Positions 52,403-64,000 of a DNA stretch of 64,000 nt are shown in pieces. Below the pieces are notes generated by a model, which did no database searches, had not been told where the DNA came from, and saw nothing but the letters and a program-made list of their open reading frames with translations. The stretch is from DATLBA01 sp035527275 (lineage in GTDB: Bacteria > Planctomycetota > Phycisphaerae > FEN-1346), in the NCBI GenBank assembly GCA_035527275.1, contig DATLBA010000122.1, positions 35,923 through 99,922 of the forward strand. The letters run 5' to 3'. Position numbers and translations under genes: made by a program. Each line of letters begins with the position of its first letter. The stretch's first letter is position 1.

Positions 52403-52534
52403 TTGCACGTGCCGCCGGCCGTCGATCAGGCGGCAGAATCTCCCGCGCATAGTCGCCTGCACGGTGGAACGGCCACATCGTGTGCTGGCGCGGCGCCGTG
52501 CGCTTGCCCGGACAGGCCTTGCGGAGAACGCTTG

Positions 52535-53149
52535 ATGAAGGTGCTTCTTATCCGACCGCCTCACCGCTTCGGCCGAGGCGAGCATATGGCCACGCATGCC
52601 GATATGCCCCTTGCCCTCATGCACTTGGGGGCTGTCGCCGATCGCGCGGCTGGTGGAAGATGGCGCTGGAAACCACGGCCGAGCATCACTGTCCAGACGA
52701 GTCGCGGCTGTCCCTTCAAGTGTACGTTCTGTGCGACTCACCTGCACATGGGACGCCGGTACCGTGCCCAGTCTCCGGACCGGGTGCTGGACCATGTGCG
52801 CTTTGTCGCGGCCGAGATCGGCGTCCGACACATCCATTTCATTGATGACAACCTGGCCCAGAACCAACGGCGCTTCCATGCAATCCTGGACGGGCTGATC
52901 GCGATAAAGCATGAAGGGTTTCCGATTGCCTGGGAAACGCCGATCGGCATGCGAACCGACAGGCTGAACTACGACCTGTTAGCCAAGGCGAAGGAGTCTG
53001 GGTGCCGGTCAATTTACCTGACGGTCGAGTCCGGCTCGCAGCGAGTCATAGACGAGGTGATCCAGAAGCACTTACGTCTCGACAAGGTCCTTGAGGCCGC
53101 CGACGCCTGCAACCGGCTCGGCGTCAAAGCGCGCGCGGGATTGACCTGA
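52535..53149 (+). pseudogene. broken B12-binding radical SAM gene
   Basis: The 204-residue frame starts KVLLIRPPHRFG, which is how B12-dependent radical SAM proteins begin, and continues PLALMHLGAVA. It then jumps to TVQTSRGCPFKCTFCATHLH with the CxxxCxxC iron-sulfur motif. The B12-binding part between these segments (~100 residues) is missing. The usual C-terminal half of the radical SAM barrel is cut after RLGVKARAGLT. Its parent probably tailored a glycan or lipid. The frame is still open but is most likely nonfunctional. Confidence 0.65.
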
Positions 53150-53221
53150 AACTCTAATCGCCTGGCCTTCGGACAGGGGAATGCTGCTACAGATGATACC
53201 CGAGGTGCATGGACACCATTG

Positions 53222-54391
53222 ATGAAGATCGGATTTCAAATCGAGTATCTGGACCCGGCGCGCGGCGGCGCGGAGACGTATGTGTACCGCTTTGCCGAGG
53301 AGTTGCTCGCGGGCGGGCACGAGGTCCACCTTTTTGCCGGCGGGTTCGGCAAGGCACCGGAAGGAGCCGTGACGCACCGTGTGCTCCGTCGCGGCCTGTC
53401 GCGGTGGGAGCGGGACCTGCGGTTTGCCCGGACTGCCGACCGCGCCGCCAGGCGAGCGCGCCTGGACGTCGTTGTCGCGGTTGGCCGGACCTTCGGCGCC
53501 AGCATCCTCCAGCCCCACGGCGGAACGTACTTGGGCACGCGCCGGCAGAATCTGCTTCTCATCCGAAGCGCCGCCGGCCGCGCGCTGAAGGAGATTTTTG
53601 ATGCCCTCAACCCGAAAGTGCTGACCAGCAAGCACATTGAGGCCCGCCAGTTCGCCGCCGAGCCGCCGCCGGAGGTCGTCGCCATCAGCCGCATGGTCCG
53701 TCAGGACATGAAAAAGTTTTATGATGTTCCCGACGAGCGGCTTCATCTCGTTTATAACGGCGTGGACATCGAGCGGTTCAGCCCTGATGTTTGCCGCGCC
53801 AAGCGGAAAGAGGCCCGCCGTCGTTTCGGCCTGAGTGAGGACGAAACGTGTTTTCTCATCGTGGCGCACAATTTCCGCCTGAAGGGCGTGCGTGAACTGG
53901 TGGAGGCGGCTTCGATGCTCCGCTCGCCCTACCGCCACCGGCGCGTCCTGGTCGCCGGGAGAGCGAACCCACGGCCGTATCAGCGGCTCGCCGAGCGCCT
54001 CGGCTGCGCGGAAGCGTTTCAGTTCGTTGGCCCGCTGGCCGACGTGGTGCCGGCCTACGCGGCGGCGGACGTTTACGTGCAGCCAACCTGGTACGACCCG
54101 TGCAGCCTGGTGGTTCTCGAAGCGATGGCGTGCGGGCGGCCGGTCGTCACTACGCGCTTCAACGGTGCAAGCGAACTGATGCACAACGGCGGCGACGGGT
54201 TCATCCTGGACTCGCCTGACGACCTCGATGGGCTGGCCGACGCGATGGGGCGCCTCCTGGACCCGGACCTGCGAGTTCAGATGGGCTCGGCGGCGCGCCG
54301 GACAGCGGAAGCGCACCCGATCGAGCGGAACTTCCGGGAGATGGCCGAGGTGTTCAACCGCGTTGCCGCGCGGAAGGAGGCCGGGGAATGA
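53222..54391 (+). CDS. family 4 glycosyltransferase
   Basis: This 389-residue GT-B enzyme starts KIGFQIEYLDPARGGAETYV, has VYNGVDIERFSPDV near 178, FLIVAHNFRLKGVRELVEAA near 212 and VQPTWYDPCSLVVLEAMACG near 290 with the family's Glu-containing EX7E-like pattern. This type transfers a sugar in LPS core or O-antigen synthesis, like WaaG. TTG 53219 is possible, but ATG 53222 is preferred. It overlaps plsY by 4 bp. Confidence 0.87.
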   Translation: MKIGFQIEYLDPARGGAETYVYRFAEELLAGGHEVHLFAGGFGKAPEGAVTHRVLRRGLSRWERDLRFARTADRAARRARLDVVVAVGRTFGASILQPHGGTYLGTRRQNLLLIRSAAGRALKEIFDALNPKVLTSKHIEARQFAAEPPPEVVAISRMVRQDMKKFYDVPDERLHLVYNGVDIERFSPDVCRAKRKEARRRFGLSEDETCFLIVAHNFRLKGVRELVEAASMLRSPYRHRRVLVAGRANPRPYQRLAERLGCAEAFQFVGPLADVVPAYAAADVYVQPTWYDPCSLVVLEAMACGRPVVTTRFNGASELMHNGGDGFILDSPDDLDGLADAMGRLLDPDLRVQMGSAARRTAEAHPIERNFREMAEVFNRVAARKEAGE

Positions 54392-55158
54392 CTTTTCCCT
54401 GGATCGTTGTCGCGTGGTTCGTCGGGGCGTACCTCCTGGGGTCCGTCCCGTTCGGTTGGCTTATCGGCAAGGCGAAGGGCGTGGATCTTCGCCGGCACGG
54501 GTCCCGGAACATCGGGGCGACCAACTGCGGCCGTGTCTGCGGGGCGCCGTGGGGTGTCGCGGCGTTTGTGCTCGACGTCGCCAAGGGATTTCTTCCGGTG
54601 CTCATGGGCGTCTCTGTCGTGTTTGCGCTTCAAGGTCGGCACGAGCCGAAAATCCTGGTCTGGACGCGTATCATGGTCATCGCGGTGGGGCCGATTGTCG
54701 GGCACACGTTTCCCGTGTGGCTGAAGTTCAGGGGCGGCAAGGCCGTGGCGACGAGCCTGGGCGTCGTTCTGGCCCTCCCGACGCTCTGGCCGCTGGCCCT
54801 TGCGGCCTTTGGGTTGTGGGTGCTGGCCGTTCTGATCACAGGATATGTGTCGGTCGGGTCGTCGGTCGCAGCACTTGGGTTCGGAGTGGGCTATTTCTGC
54901 TTCGGGGGTGAGGCCGTGTGGGCCGAGCGCCTGCCCGTGACCGTCTTCGTCCTGCTTTTGATGACGGTCGTCCTGGTCAAGCACCGTTCCAATTACGGGC
55001 GGCTGTTCCGGGGTGAGGAGAACCGAATCTGGGGACCTCGCAAGAGCAAGGTCGCCCGCTGGTCCGAAACCCCGGCGCTGGACGAGGACGCCTCCGTCGT
55101 GGAGCCCCGGCAGGAAGAAGGCGCGCCGGATGCCGAAGGGAAGAAGCCGGCTCGCTAG
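54388..55158 (+). CDS. plsY: glycerol-3-phosphate acyltransferase PlsY
   Basis: This 256-residue membrane protein makes lysophosphatidic acid from acyl-phosphate. The core has the PlsY motifs LGSVPFGWLIGKAKGVDLRR, GSRNIGATNCGRVCGAPWGV and HTFPVWLKFRGGKAVATSLG, with five membrane helices. The C-terminal ~50 residues (from GEENRIW) are a charged tail longer than usual. It overlaps the GT4 gene and is convergent with gatB, only 3 bp away. Confidence 0.92.
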   Translation: MTFPWIVVAWFVGAYLLGSVPFGWLIGKAKGVDLRRHGSRNIGATNCGRVCGAPWGVAAFVLDVAKGFLPVLMGVSVVFALQGRHEPKILVWTRIMVIAVGPIVGHTFPVWLKFRGGKAVATSLGVVLALPTLWPLALAAFGLWVLAVLITGYVSVGSSVAALGFGVGYFCFGGEAVWAERLPVTVFVLLLMTVVLVKHRSNYGRLFRGEENRIWGPRKSKVARWSETPALDEDASVVEPRQEEGAPDAEGKKPAR

Positions 55159-55161
55159 GAG

Positions 55162-56697
55162 TCACGGGCGAAGTTTTCGCATGAGCAGGTCGCGGACGAT
55201 TTTCGGGTTGGCCTTCCCGCTGCTTGCCTGCATCGCCTGGCCGATGAGCCGTCCCAGCGCCTTTTCCTTTCCGCTACGATAATCCTCGGCGGGTCCCGGA
55301 TTCTCGGCGATCACGCGGTCGACGACGGCCTCCAGTTCTCCGGCGTCGGAGGTCTGGGCGAGGTTCTCTTCTTCGACGATCTCGGAGGCGGACTTCCCGC
55401 TCTCGAGCATTTTGGTGAATACGTCGGAGCCCATGCTCCGGCTGATCACTCCCGTTTCAACAAGAATAATGAGTTTCGCGAGCTCTTCCTCGGAGTAGTA
55501 GGTATCTAACGCCAACGCCTCGATTGCAATGCCGCGCTCATTGAGGACACGCCTGACATCTTGTAAGATCCAGTTGTGCGCAAGATCCATAACGCGCTTA
55601 CCGTCCCATCTCCCGGCCTCTGGCTGGGTTTTGATGTGTTGAACAATCTTTTCCCAGGACTCGGCAACTCCCCTTTCGCGAAGGATAACCTCGGCCATTT
55701 CAGCGCTCATGCCTTGTTGCATATAACGGCGTCGCTTGGCCTCAGGGAGTTCCGGCATTTTCTGCTTCGCCACTTCGGCCACGGAAGCGCGATCCCCACG
55801 AGGCTCATGTGGCCTTACTGGGACCAGGTCCGGCTCCGGGAAATAGCGGTAATCGTGGGCTTCTTCCTTCGAGCGCTGAAGGAACGTCACCTCCTGGTCG
55901 TCCACCCAGCCGCGCGTCTGCTTGCCGAGGTTTTCGAGCGTGTAGCCTTCGGGGTCGAGCGCATATTCCTCCTTGTGGCGCGCGATCTCGAAGGCGACGG
56001 CCCGCTCGGTGGACCGGAACGAGTTCAGGTTCTTGATCTCGGCGATGGGCGTGTAGCGCGGGCGCCCGTCGGCGCCGGTGCCGATTCGGAGGCTGATGTT
56101 CGGCTCGAAGCGCATCTGGCCCAGTTGCATGTTGCACTCGCCGACGCCGAGGTACACGGCCAACTGGCGAAGCGCGGTCGAGTAGGCCCGCACCTCCTCG
56201 GGGCTGTTCATGTCGGGTTCGCTGACGATCTCCAGAAGCGGCGTGCCGGTCCGGTTGAGGTCCACGACGCTGAAGTTGCCGCCGCCCTCGGCGTGCATCA
56301 GTTTCCCCGCATCCTCTTCGAGGTGGACGCGCGTGATGCCGATGCGCTTCGTGCCGCCCTCGACCGGTATCTCGAGATACCCGCCTACGCCGAGCGGCTC
56401 ATCGTACTCTGAGATCTGGTAGTTCTTGGGAAGGTCGGGATAGTAGTAGTGCTTGCGGTCCCACTTGGCGAGCGCGGGAATCGTGCAGCCGAGCGCCAGC
56501 GCCATGCGCACCGCCAGTTCGACCGCCTTCTCGTTCATCACCGGGAGCACCCCGGGCATGCCGAGGCACACGGGGCAGACCCGCGAGTTCGGCGGCGCGC
56601 CGTACTCGACGCGGCAACCGCAAAACATCTTCGTGCGGGTGGCCAGGTGGAGGTGCACCTCCAGGCCGATCGTGGGCACCAGTCGCTTGGCGCTCAT
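55162..56697 (-). CDS. gatB: Asp/Glu-tRNA amidotransferase subunit B
   Basis: This 511-residue subunit of the GatCAB complex has [20 protein letters not shown] at the start, [20 protein letters not shown] with the zinc-binding Cys, then [20 protein letters not shown] near 90. The tRNA-binding helical domain ends the protein ([20 protein letters not shown]). GatB phosphorylates and amidates misacylated tRNA with GatA. The ATG at 56697 has a good ribosome site (gggagg). It partly overlaps the gatCA gene. Confidence 0.94.
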   Translation of the reverse strand: MSAKRLVPTIGLEVHLHLATRTKMFCGCRVEYGAPPNSRVCPVCLGMPGVLPVMNEKAVELAVRMALALGCTIPALAKWDRKHYYYPDLPKNYQISEYDEPLGVGGYLEIPVEGGTKRIGITRVHLEEDAGKLMHAEGGGNFSVVDLNRTGTPLLEIVSEPDMNSPEEVRAYSTALRQLAVYLGVGECNMQLGQMRFEPNISLRIGTGADGRPRYTPIAEIKNLNSFRSTERAVAFEIARHKEEYALDPEGYTLENLGKQTRGWVDDQEVTFLQRSKEEAHDYRYFPEPDLVPVRPHEPRGDRASVAEVAKQKMPELPEAKRRRYMQQGMSAEMAEVILRERGVAESWEKIVQHIKTQPEAGRWDGKRVMDLAHNWILQDVRRVLNERGIAIEALALDTYYSEEELAKLIILVETGVISRSMGSDVFTKMLESGKSASEIVEEENLAQTSDAGELEAVVDRVIAENPGPAEDYRSGKEKALGRLIGQAMQASSGKANPKIVRDLLMRKLRP

Positions 56698-58586
56698 GAG
56701 CCTCCCTCGCACACCGGCGGTCGGCGCTCGGCCCAGTGCGTCTTGCGCTCATACATCCGCGCGATGCGAAGCAACTTCTCCTCGCTGAACACATTGCCCA
56801 GAATCTGCAGGCCCACCGGCAGCCCCTCGTCCGTGAAGCCGCATGGAACACTCAGGCCCGCGATGGCGGCCAGGCTGCATCCGACCGTGTACACGTCGCA
56901 CAGATACATCGTCAGGGGATCATCGGTCTTCTCGTCCAGGCGGAACGCCGGCGTCGGGCTGGTCGGGCCCATGAGGCAGTCCACCTTCTCGAACGCGAGC
57001 TCGAAGTCCTGCCGAATCAGCCGCCGCACCTTCAGCGCCTTTTTATAGTATGCGTCGTAGTAACCGGCGCTCAGGGCGTGCGTCCCGATCATAATCCGCC
57101 GTTTGACCTCGTCGCCGAAGCCCTCGGCGCGCGTGCGCATGTACATGTCGATCATATCGGCGTGGTCCGCCGCGCGGAAGCCGTAGTGCACGCCGTCGTA
57201 GCGCGCTAGGTTCGACGAGGCTTCCGACGGGGCAATGATGTAGTAGGTTGCAATTGAATAGTCGGTCGAGAGGGGCAGGTCCACGTCCACGAGTTCGGCC
57301 CCCTCGGCTTCATAGACGGCCAGCGCCTCGCGCACGCGGCGCTCGACTTCGGCATTCAAGCCTTCGCCGAAGAACTGTCTCGGAATGCCGATCCGAAGCC
57401 CTTCGACCGGCTCGTCCAGCGTCGCGAGGTAATCCGGCACGGGTCCGGGCACGCTGGTCGAATCGCGCTCGTCTCGCCCCGAGGTGGCCTGAAGCAGAAG
57501 GGCCGCATCACCCACCGTCCTTGCCAGAGGGCCGATCTGGTCGAGGCTGGAGGCGAAGGCCACGAGGCCGTAGCGGCTGACGCGGCCGTAAGTTGGCTTC
57601 ACACCTACGACGCCGCAGAACGCCGCCGGCTGGCGGATGGACCCGCCTGTGTCCGAGCCGAGAGCGAGAGGAACCATGCGCGCGGCGACGGCGGCGGCGC
57701 TGCCCCCGCTCGATCCGCCCGGCACGCGGCCGATGTCCCACGGGTTATGAGTCGGGTGGAACCCTGAGTTCTCCGTGGACGAGCCCATGGCGAACTCATC
57801 GAGGTTCGTCTTACCGACGATGACGGCGCCTTCGGCCAAGAGGCGTTCGACGACGTGGGCGTTATACGGCGCCCGCCAGCCTTCGAGGATGCGGCTCGCG
57901 CAGGTGGTCGGCTGGCTGTCCGATGTGCAGAGGTTATCCTTGACGGCGACGGGCAGGCCGTCCAAAAGGCCCGTCGGCTCGCCCCGCGCCCGGCGATCAT
58001 CCAACTCAGCCGCGCGCCGCCGCGCCCCTTCCGCGTCAACCGACAGAAAAGCGCGGACCTTCGGGTCGAGGCGCTCGATGGCCTCAAGGCAGGCCTCGGT
58101 CGCCTCGGCCGCCGAGAGGTCGCCCCGCCGGATGGCGTCTCGCATCTCGCAGGCTGTGAGGGGCCCGGGCTGCCCGCTTCGCGGGCCTGCCCGAAAAGGC
58201 CCACGGCCGGTATGGGCGGGGCGCGGTGCGCGAGGCACCTGGCGGCGGGGAACGTACCCGCCCGTGCGGGCGGCTCGAACGCCTACGGCGCCGGTGCCGT
58301 CGTCAATGACGCGCGGCACGCGGAAGAAGTCGCCGGTTGCGTCGGGCGCGCCGCGCACGGCTTCCTCAGGCGAGAGGCTCTCGCGCGGCTCGTCCTTCCG
58401 CAGGACGTTGCGCAAGGCGAGCGCGTGGGCCAGCGGCTCGACCGACTCGGTGTCGAGTTCGCCAAGTTTGTCCACGTAGTCGAAGATGGACGAAAGTTGC
58501 GACGCGAACCGCTCCACTTCCTCATCCGAGAGGTGGATGCGGCTCAAGCGGCCGACCTTGAGCACTTCCTCTCTTGAGAGCGGCAT
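56694..58586 (-). CDS. gatA: GatC-GatA fusion: tRNA amidotransferase
   Basis: This 630-residue protein joins GatC (1-95; ending [12 protein letters not shown]) to GatA (143-630) via a ~47-residue linker rich in Pro/Arg/Gly. GatA's catalytic residues are Lys216 in LPVAVKDN, cis-Ser in [12 protein letters not shown] near 292 and the nucleophile Ser316 in [10 protein letters not shown]. The normal layout is separate gatC and gatA. GatC ends exactly where a free GatC would, so the fusion looks like an intergenic read-through. The DNA of the linker contains two strong palindromes. The complex makes Gln-tRNA or Asn-tRNA. Confidence 0.88.
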   Translation of the reverse strand: MPLSREEVLKVGRLSRIHLSDEEVERFASQLSSIFDYVDKLGELDTESVEPLAHALALRNVLRKDEPRESLSPEEAVRGAPDATGDFFRVPRVIDDGTGAVGVRAARTGGYVPRRQVPRAPRPAHTGRGPFRAGPRSGQPGPLTACEMRDAIRRGDLSAAEATEACLEAIERLDPKVRAFLSVDAEGARRRAAELDDRRARGEPTGLLDGLPVAVKDNLCTSDSQPTTCASRILEGWRAPYNAHVVERLLAEGAVIVGKTNLDEFAMGSSTENSGFHPTHNPWDIGRVPGGSSGGSAAAVAARMVPLALGSDTGGSIRQPAAFCGVVGVKPTYGRVSRYGLVAFASSLDQIGPLARTVGDAALLLQATSGRDERDSTSVPGPVPDYLATLDEPVEGLRIGIPRQFFGEGLNAEVERRVREALAVYEAEGAELVDVDLPLSTDYSIATYYIIAPSEASSNLARYDGVHYGFRAADHADMIDMYMRTRAEGFGDEVKRRIMIGTHALSAGYYDAYYKKALKVRRLIRQDFELAFEKVDCLMGPTSPTPAFRLDEKTDDPLTMYLCDVYTVGCSLAAIAGLSVPCGFTDEGLPVGLQILGNVFSEEKLLRIARMYERKTHWAERRPPVCEGGS

Positions 58587-58619
58587 GATCGGGCCCCAGC
58601 ACGGTGGCGGCGCGGCAGG

Positions 58620-58889
58620 CTAGGCCGACTCGGGCGCCGGCGCCACGCGCTTGCTGCGCTTCTTGACGCGGCCGGCGCTGATGCATTGGGCGCAGACCCG
58701 CATGCGCTTGCGCGTCCCGTTCTCCAGTTCGACCCGGACCCGCTGGAGGTTCGGCTTGAACCGTCGCTTGGAGATGCCGGTCACTTTTCGCCCGACGCCG
58801 CCCAGGTACTTCGCCTTGCCCCTGCGCTTGATTGAGGAGCCGCTGGACGATGTTTTGCCGCAGATCTCGCATTTCGCTGGCACAGCCAT
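58620..58889 (-). CDS. rpmB: 50S ribosomal protein L28
   Basis: This ~89-residue protein carries [20 protein letters not shown] at the start and [20 protein letters not shown] in the middle, matching L28. Two CxxC pairs (CEIC and CAQC) suggest the zinc-binding form. A C-terminal basic tail ([14 protein letters not shown]) is extra. The ATG is at 58889 with ggagg 1 nt away. An alternative start is the GTG two codons later, which has a better spaced ribosome site. It is first in the gatCA-gatB operon. Confidence 0.92.
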   Translation of the reverse strand: MAVPAKCEICGKTSSSGSSIKRRGKAKYLGGVGRKVTGISKRRFKPNLQRVRVELENGTRKRMRVCAQCISAGRVKKRSKRVAPAPESA

Positions 58890-58926
58890 TCCTCCACGTA
58901 GCCCGTAACGGAAACGGCGAGTCGGA

Positions 58927-58954
58927 AGTATACGCATTTTTCAGCCTGCTTCAA
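58927..58954 (-). promoter_or_regulatory. promoter of the rpmB-gatCA-gatB operon
   Basis: Minus strand TTGAAG, 16 nt, TATACT, with transcription starting near 58,920 and the rpmB start ~30 nt downstream. It faces hppA, so the promoters are divergent. Confidence 0.55.
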
Positions 58955-59155
58955 GCCCTTTTTGGCGGCCAGCGGGGATTGGCCACCCTTGGGCGTGCGG
59001 CAGTCATTTTTTCCTTGCCCGGAAAACGGCCGGAGCGTAGAAAGTCGGGTCCTTCCAACCCGCCGGGATGCGACTTCAGCACCCGGCGCCGGGGAACATG
59101 CTTGCCTGTACGGGCGACTGGGCGACTGAACCGCAAGTGTGGAGAAAGGTGCAGC

Positions 59156-61755
<2,600 letters not shown>

Positions 61756-61756
<1 letters not shown>

Positions 61757-62133
61757 TGGCGAAGCGCAAGATTACCCCGCGCCGCCTGGCGATAGCCCTG
61801 GCGCGGGTGTGCGCCGAGAACCGGTGCCGGGACGTCGCCGTGCTGGACCTGCGCAAGCGGTCGCCGGTGACGGACTTCTTCGTGCTTGCCACTGGCACCT
61901 CATCCCGGCAGATGCATGCGGCGGCAAGCCTCGCGGTTGAGGCGGCTGAGGAACTCGGCGAGCGACCCTTCGGCGTCGAAGGTGAAAACGGCGGGTGGTG
62001 GATCCTCGCCGATTACGTGGACGTGATCGTCCACCTCTTCACCGACGAATCGCGACAGTACTACGACCTTGAACTTTTATGGGGCGACGCGCCGCGCATC
62101 GACTGGCAAAAAGGGTGGAAGCCCGGCCAGTAG
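61756..62133 (+). CDS. rsfS: ribosome silencing factor RsfS
   Basis: This 125-residue protein is the RsfS/YbeB family: ARVCAENRCRDVAVLDLRKR, VTDFFVLATGTSSRQMHAAA, GENGGWWILADYVDVIVHLF, then YYDLELLWGDAPRIDW. It binds L14 and blocks subunit joining in starvation. The ATG overlaps the hppA stop by 1 bp. A 7-residue longer frame is possible but less likely. Confidence 0.93.
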
Positions 62134-62215
62134 CCGCGAGCACAAGTCTGGCGCCGTTATGCGGTTCACCGGCACCGAACACCGCTAGCCGCGAGCGCAA
62201 GCGAGCGGTTGCCGT
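62130..62215. repeat. two copies of a REP-like TAGCCGCGAGC element
   Basis: The sequence TAGCCGCGAGC followed by ACAAG or GCAAG occurs at 62132-62147 and again near 62188, where it continues into a palindrome CGCGAGCGCAAGCGAGCGG-like stem. It lies in the rsfS-argS spacer. From memory, this repeat is common in planctomycete genomes. Confidence 0.5.
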
Positions 62216-62239
62216 TGGCGTCGGGCGGAGATTTCGGCC

Positions 62240-64000
62240 ATGCCGAACGTTCAGCAACTCCTGGAAAAACGGGTGACCGCGGCGATACGTGCGGCCTTCC
62301 CCGGCGCGGCCGACTCGCCTGCCCTCGTCTTACCTGCGCAGGACCCGCGCTTCGGCGACTACCAGGCGAACGGGGTGATGGGTCTGGCGAAGCGCCTCGG
62401 CGCGAATCCCCGCGAGGTCGCCGGGCGGGTCGTCGAGCAACTCAAAGAAGATGCCGAAGTCGCCGAGATGGCCGAGGCGCCCGAGATCGCCGGCCCCGGC
62501 TTCATCAACTTTCGCCTTCGCCCTGAGTGGATCGCCGAGCAACTTGGCGCGGTCAACCGAGTTGAGCCTGACGGCGAGGACCGCCTTGGGGTCGAACCCG
62601 CCGCCGACCCCGAAACGGTGGTCGTCGATTACTCCGCCCCGAACCTGGCGAAAGAGATGCACGTCGGGCACCTGCGCTCAACCATCATCGGCGATGCCCT
62701 GGTGCGGATGCTCAAGTTCGCCGGGCACTCTTGTCTCCGCCAGAACCACGTCGGCGACTGGGGAACGCAGTTCGGGATGCTGGTAGCATACATCGAACGC
62801 AAGAACCTTATCCAGCCGGTTGCCGGTCGGCCAGGACGCTTCGTCGTGGCCAAGGCGCTTGACGATTTGGAAGCCTTGTACCGCGAAGCCAGGCAGCTTT
62901 TCGACATCAATGAAGAGTTCGCGCGCGAGGCCCGTGAGACCGTGGTCAGGCTCCAGAACGGAGATCCCCGTACTCTCCAGATCTGGGACGAATTTGTGGC
63001 AATTTCCATTGGGCACTGTCGGAAGGTTTACGAGCGACTTGGCGTACTACTGACGGACGCCCACGTTCGCGGTGAAAGCGCTTACAATGCGCTCCTGCCC
63101 GAAATAATCAAGGTGCTACGGGTGAAGGGCCTCCTCACCGACTCCGAGGGCGCCCGGTGCGTGTTCCTCGATGACGAGGAAGGCAACCCCCTCTTCGCAA
63201 GTAAGGACGGCCCCCCCCTGCCCCTCATCGTCCAGAAGTCTGACGAGGGTTATCTGTACGCTACAACGGACTTGGCGGCCATTGCCTTCCGAGCAGGCTA
63301 TTTTCCCGAGTTGCCCGACGGCTCGAAGTCTCCACGGGCCGACCGCATCCTTTACGTCGTCGACGCCCGGCAATCGCTGCATTTCCAGATGGTTTTCGCC
63401 GTCGCCCGGGCGGCGGATTTTGCGCCGCCCGACGTGGCGCTCGAGCACGTCGCTTTCGGCACCATGATGGGGCCTGACGGCAAGCCCTTCAAAACGCGCG
63501 AGGGCGGAACCGTCAAGTTGATGGACCTCCTGAACCAGGCGGAGGAGCGGGCCTTCACGCTCGTCGGCGAAAAGAGCCCGGAACTCTCGGAGACCGAACG
63601 GCGCGAGATCGCCCGCATCGTCGGCATCGGAGCCGTCAAGTATGGCGATCTGGCCCAGAACCGCAGCAGCGACTACCGTTTCGACTGGGATCAGATGCTC
63701 TCGCTGGCGGGCAACACCGCCCCCTACATGCAATACGCCTACGCCCGCGTGCGAAGCATCTTTCGAACAGGCGGCCACGAGGCCGAGGCGCGTCACCGCG
63801 ACGATAGCGCGCTTCGCCTCGAAGCGCCGGAGGAACTGGCCCTTGGGAAAATGCTCCTCCGGTTCCCCGAGACGCTCGACCGGGCGCTGGAGGATTACCG
63901 GCCCAACATTCTCGCCGCATACCTGTACGACCTCGCGCAGACGTTCACCTCGTTCTACGAAGCGTGCCCGGTCCTGAAGAGCCCGGAGCCGGTGCGCGCC
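62240..64000 (+). CDS. argS: arginine-tRNA ligase (truncated by window)
   Basis: The frame runs 587 codons to the window edge. It begins NVQQLLEKRVTAAIRAAFPG with the N-terminal Arg-tRNA synthetase domain, then the HIGH-type motif in PNLAKEMHVGHLRSTIIGDA near 138. NHVGDWGTQFGMLVAY, a GTMMGPDGKPFKTREGG segment in place of KMSKS, and the DALR domain start follow. The 3' end is outside the window. The ATG at 62240 is supported by gggcggag a few nt upstream. It attaches Arg to tRNA-Arg. Confidence 0.94.
   Translation, partial: MPNVQQLLEKRVTAAIRAAFPGAADSPALVLPAQDPRFGDYQANGVMGLAKRLGANPREVAGRVVEQLKEDAEVAEMAEAPEIAGPGFINFRLRPEWIAEQLGAVNRVEPDGEDRLGVEPAADPETVVVDYSAPNLAKEMHVGHLRSTIIGDALVRMLKFAGHSCLRQNHVGDWGTQFGMLVAYIERKNLIQPVAGRPGRFVVAKALDDLEALYREARQLFDINEEFAREARETVVRLQNGDPRTLQIWDEFVAISIGHCRKVYERLGVLLTDAHVRGESAYNALLPEIIKVLRVKGLLTDSEGARCVFLDDEEGNPLFASKDGPPLPLIVQKSDEGYLYATTDLAAIAFRAGYFPELPDGSKSPRADRILYVVDARQSLHFQMVFAVARAADFAPPDVALEHVAFGTMMGPDGKPFKTREGGTVKLMDLLNQAEERAFTLVGEKSPELSETERREIARIVGIGAVKYGDLAQNRSSDYRFDWDQMLSLAGNTAPYMQYAYARVRSIFRTGGHEAEARHRDDSALRLEAPEELALGKMLLRFPETLDRALEDYRPNILAAYLYDLAQTFTSFYEACPVLKSPEPVRA

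Overview
The window comes from a high-GC Gram-negative bacterium, most likely a member of the Planctomycetota (an inference). The LPS core-heptose and lipid A genes point to an outer membrane. The DUF1571 protein and a REP-like repeat beginning TAGCCGCGAGC are, from memory, typical of planctomycetes. No rRNA, tRNA or CRISPR array was seen.

Positions 1-~21,200 are the late half of a siphovirus-type prophage read left to right. It runs gpW-like joiner, lambda-type portal, protease/scaffold, major capsid, cement and head-completion genes. A surface-module insert follows (LamG protein, beta-helix tail fibre, a glycosyltransferase-glycosyltransferase-methyltransferase fusion, and a separate methyltransferase). 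Then come tail tube, a G/GT-like frameshift pair, a lipoprotein, a gp10-like protein, tape measure, distal tail protein, a second fibre and a second glycosyltransferase. The right end holds the oddest locus. An inverted lipoprotein gene has its own consensus promoter and carries fibre-like repeats. It forms a 64-bp inverted repeat with the fibre gene. Beside it a divergent promoter precedes interleaved inverted repeats and two small genes. Terminase, integrase and lysis genes are not in the window.

Positions 21,400-32,600 are host DNA: an FHA protein (minus strand), a type IV pilus assembly operon (PilM, PilN, PilO, PilP, PilB, PilT, PilC order) and three pilin-like or PilX-like genes. Positions 32,650-36,950 hold the translation cluster thrS-infC-rpmI-rplT-pheS on the minus strand, behind a good promoter. 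Positions 37,400-41,000 hold a methyltransferase, a DUF1571 protein, a HAD phosphatase and an NAD-type isocitrate dehydrogenase.

Positions 41,050-55,160 are an envelope locus: lpxK, a conserved protein possibly like deoxyhypusine synthase, hldE, gmhA, gmhB (with an unusual C-terminal extension), a heptosyltransferase, glycosyltransferases, a tandem sugar-kinase-like protein, a methyltransferase, a decay scar with two gene remnants, a GT4 enzyme and plsY. Together they make ADP-heptose, build and decorate the LPS core, and start phospholipid synthesis. Positions 55,160-58,900 hold gatB, a gatC-gatA fusion and rpmB on the minus strand. The window ends with a long membrane pyrophosphatase, rsfS and the start of argS.
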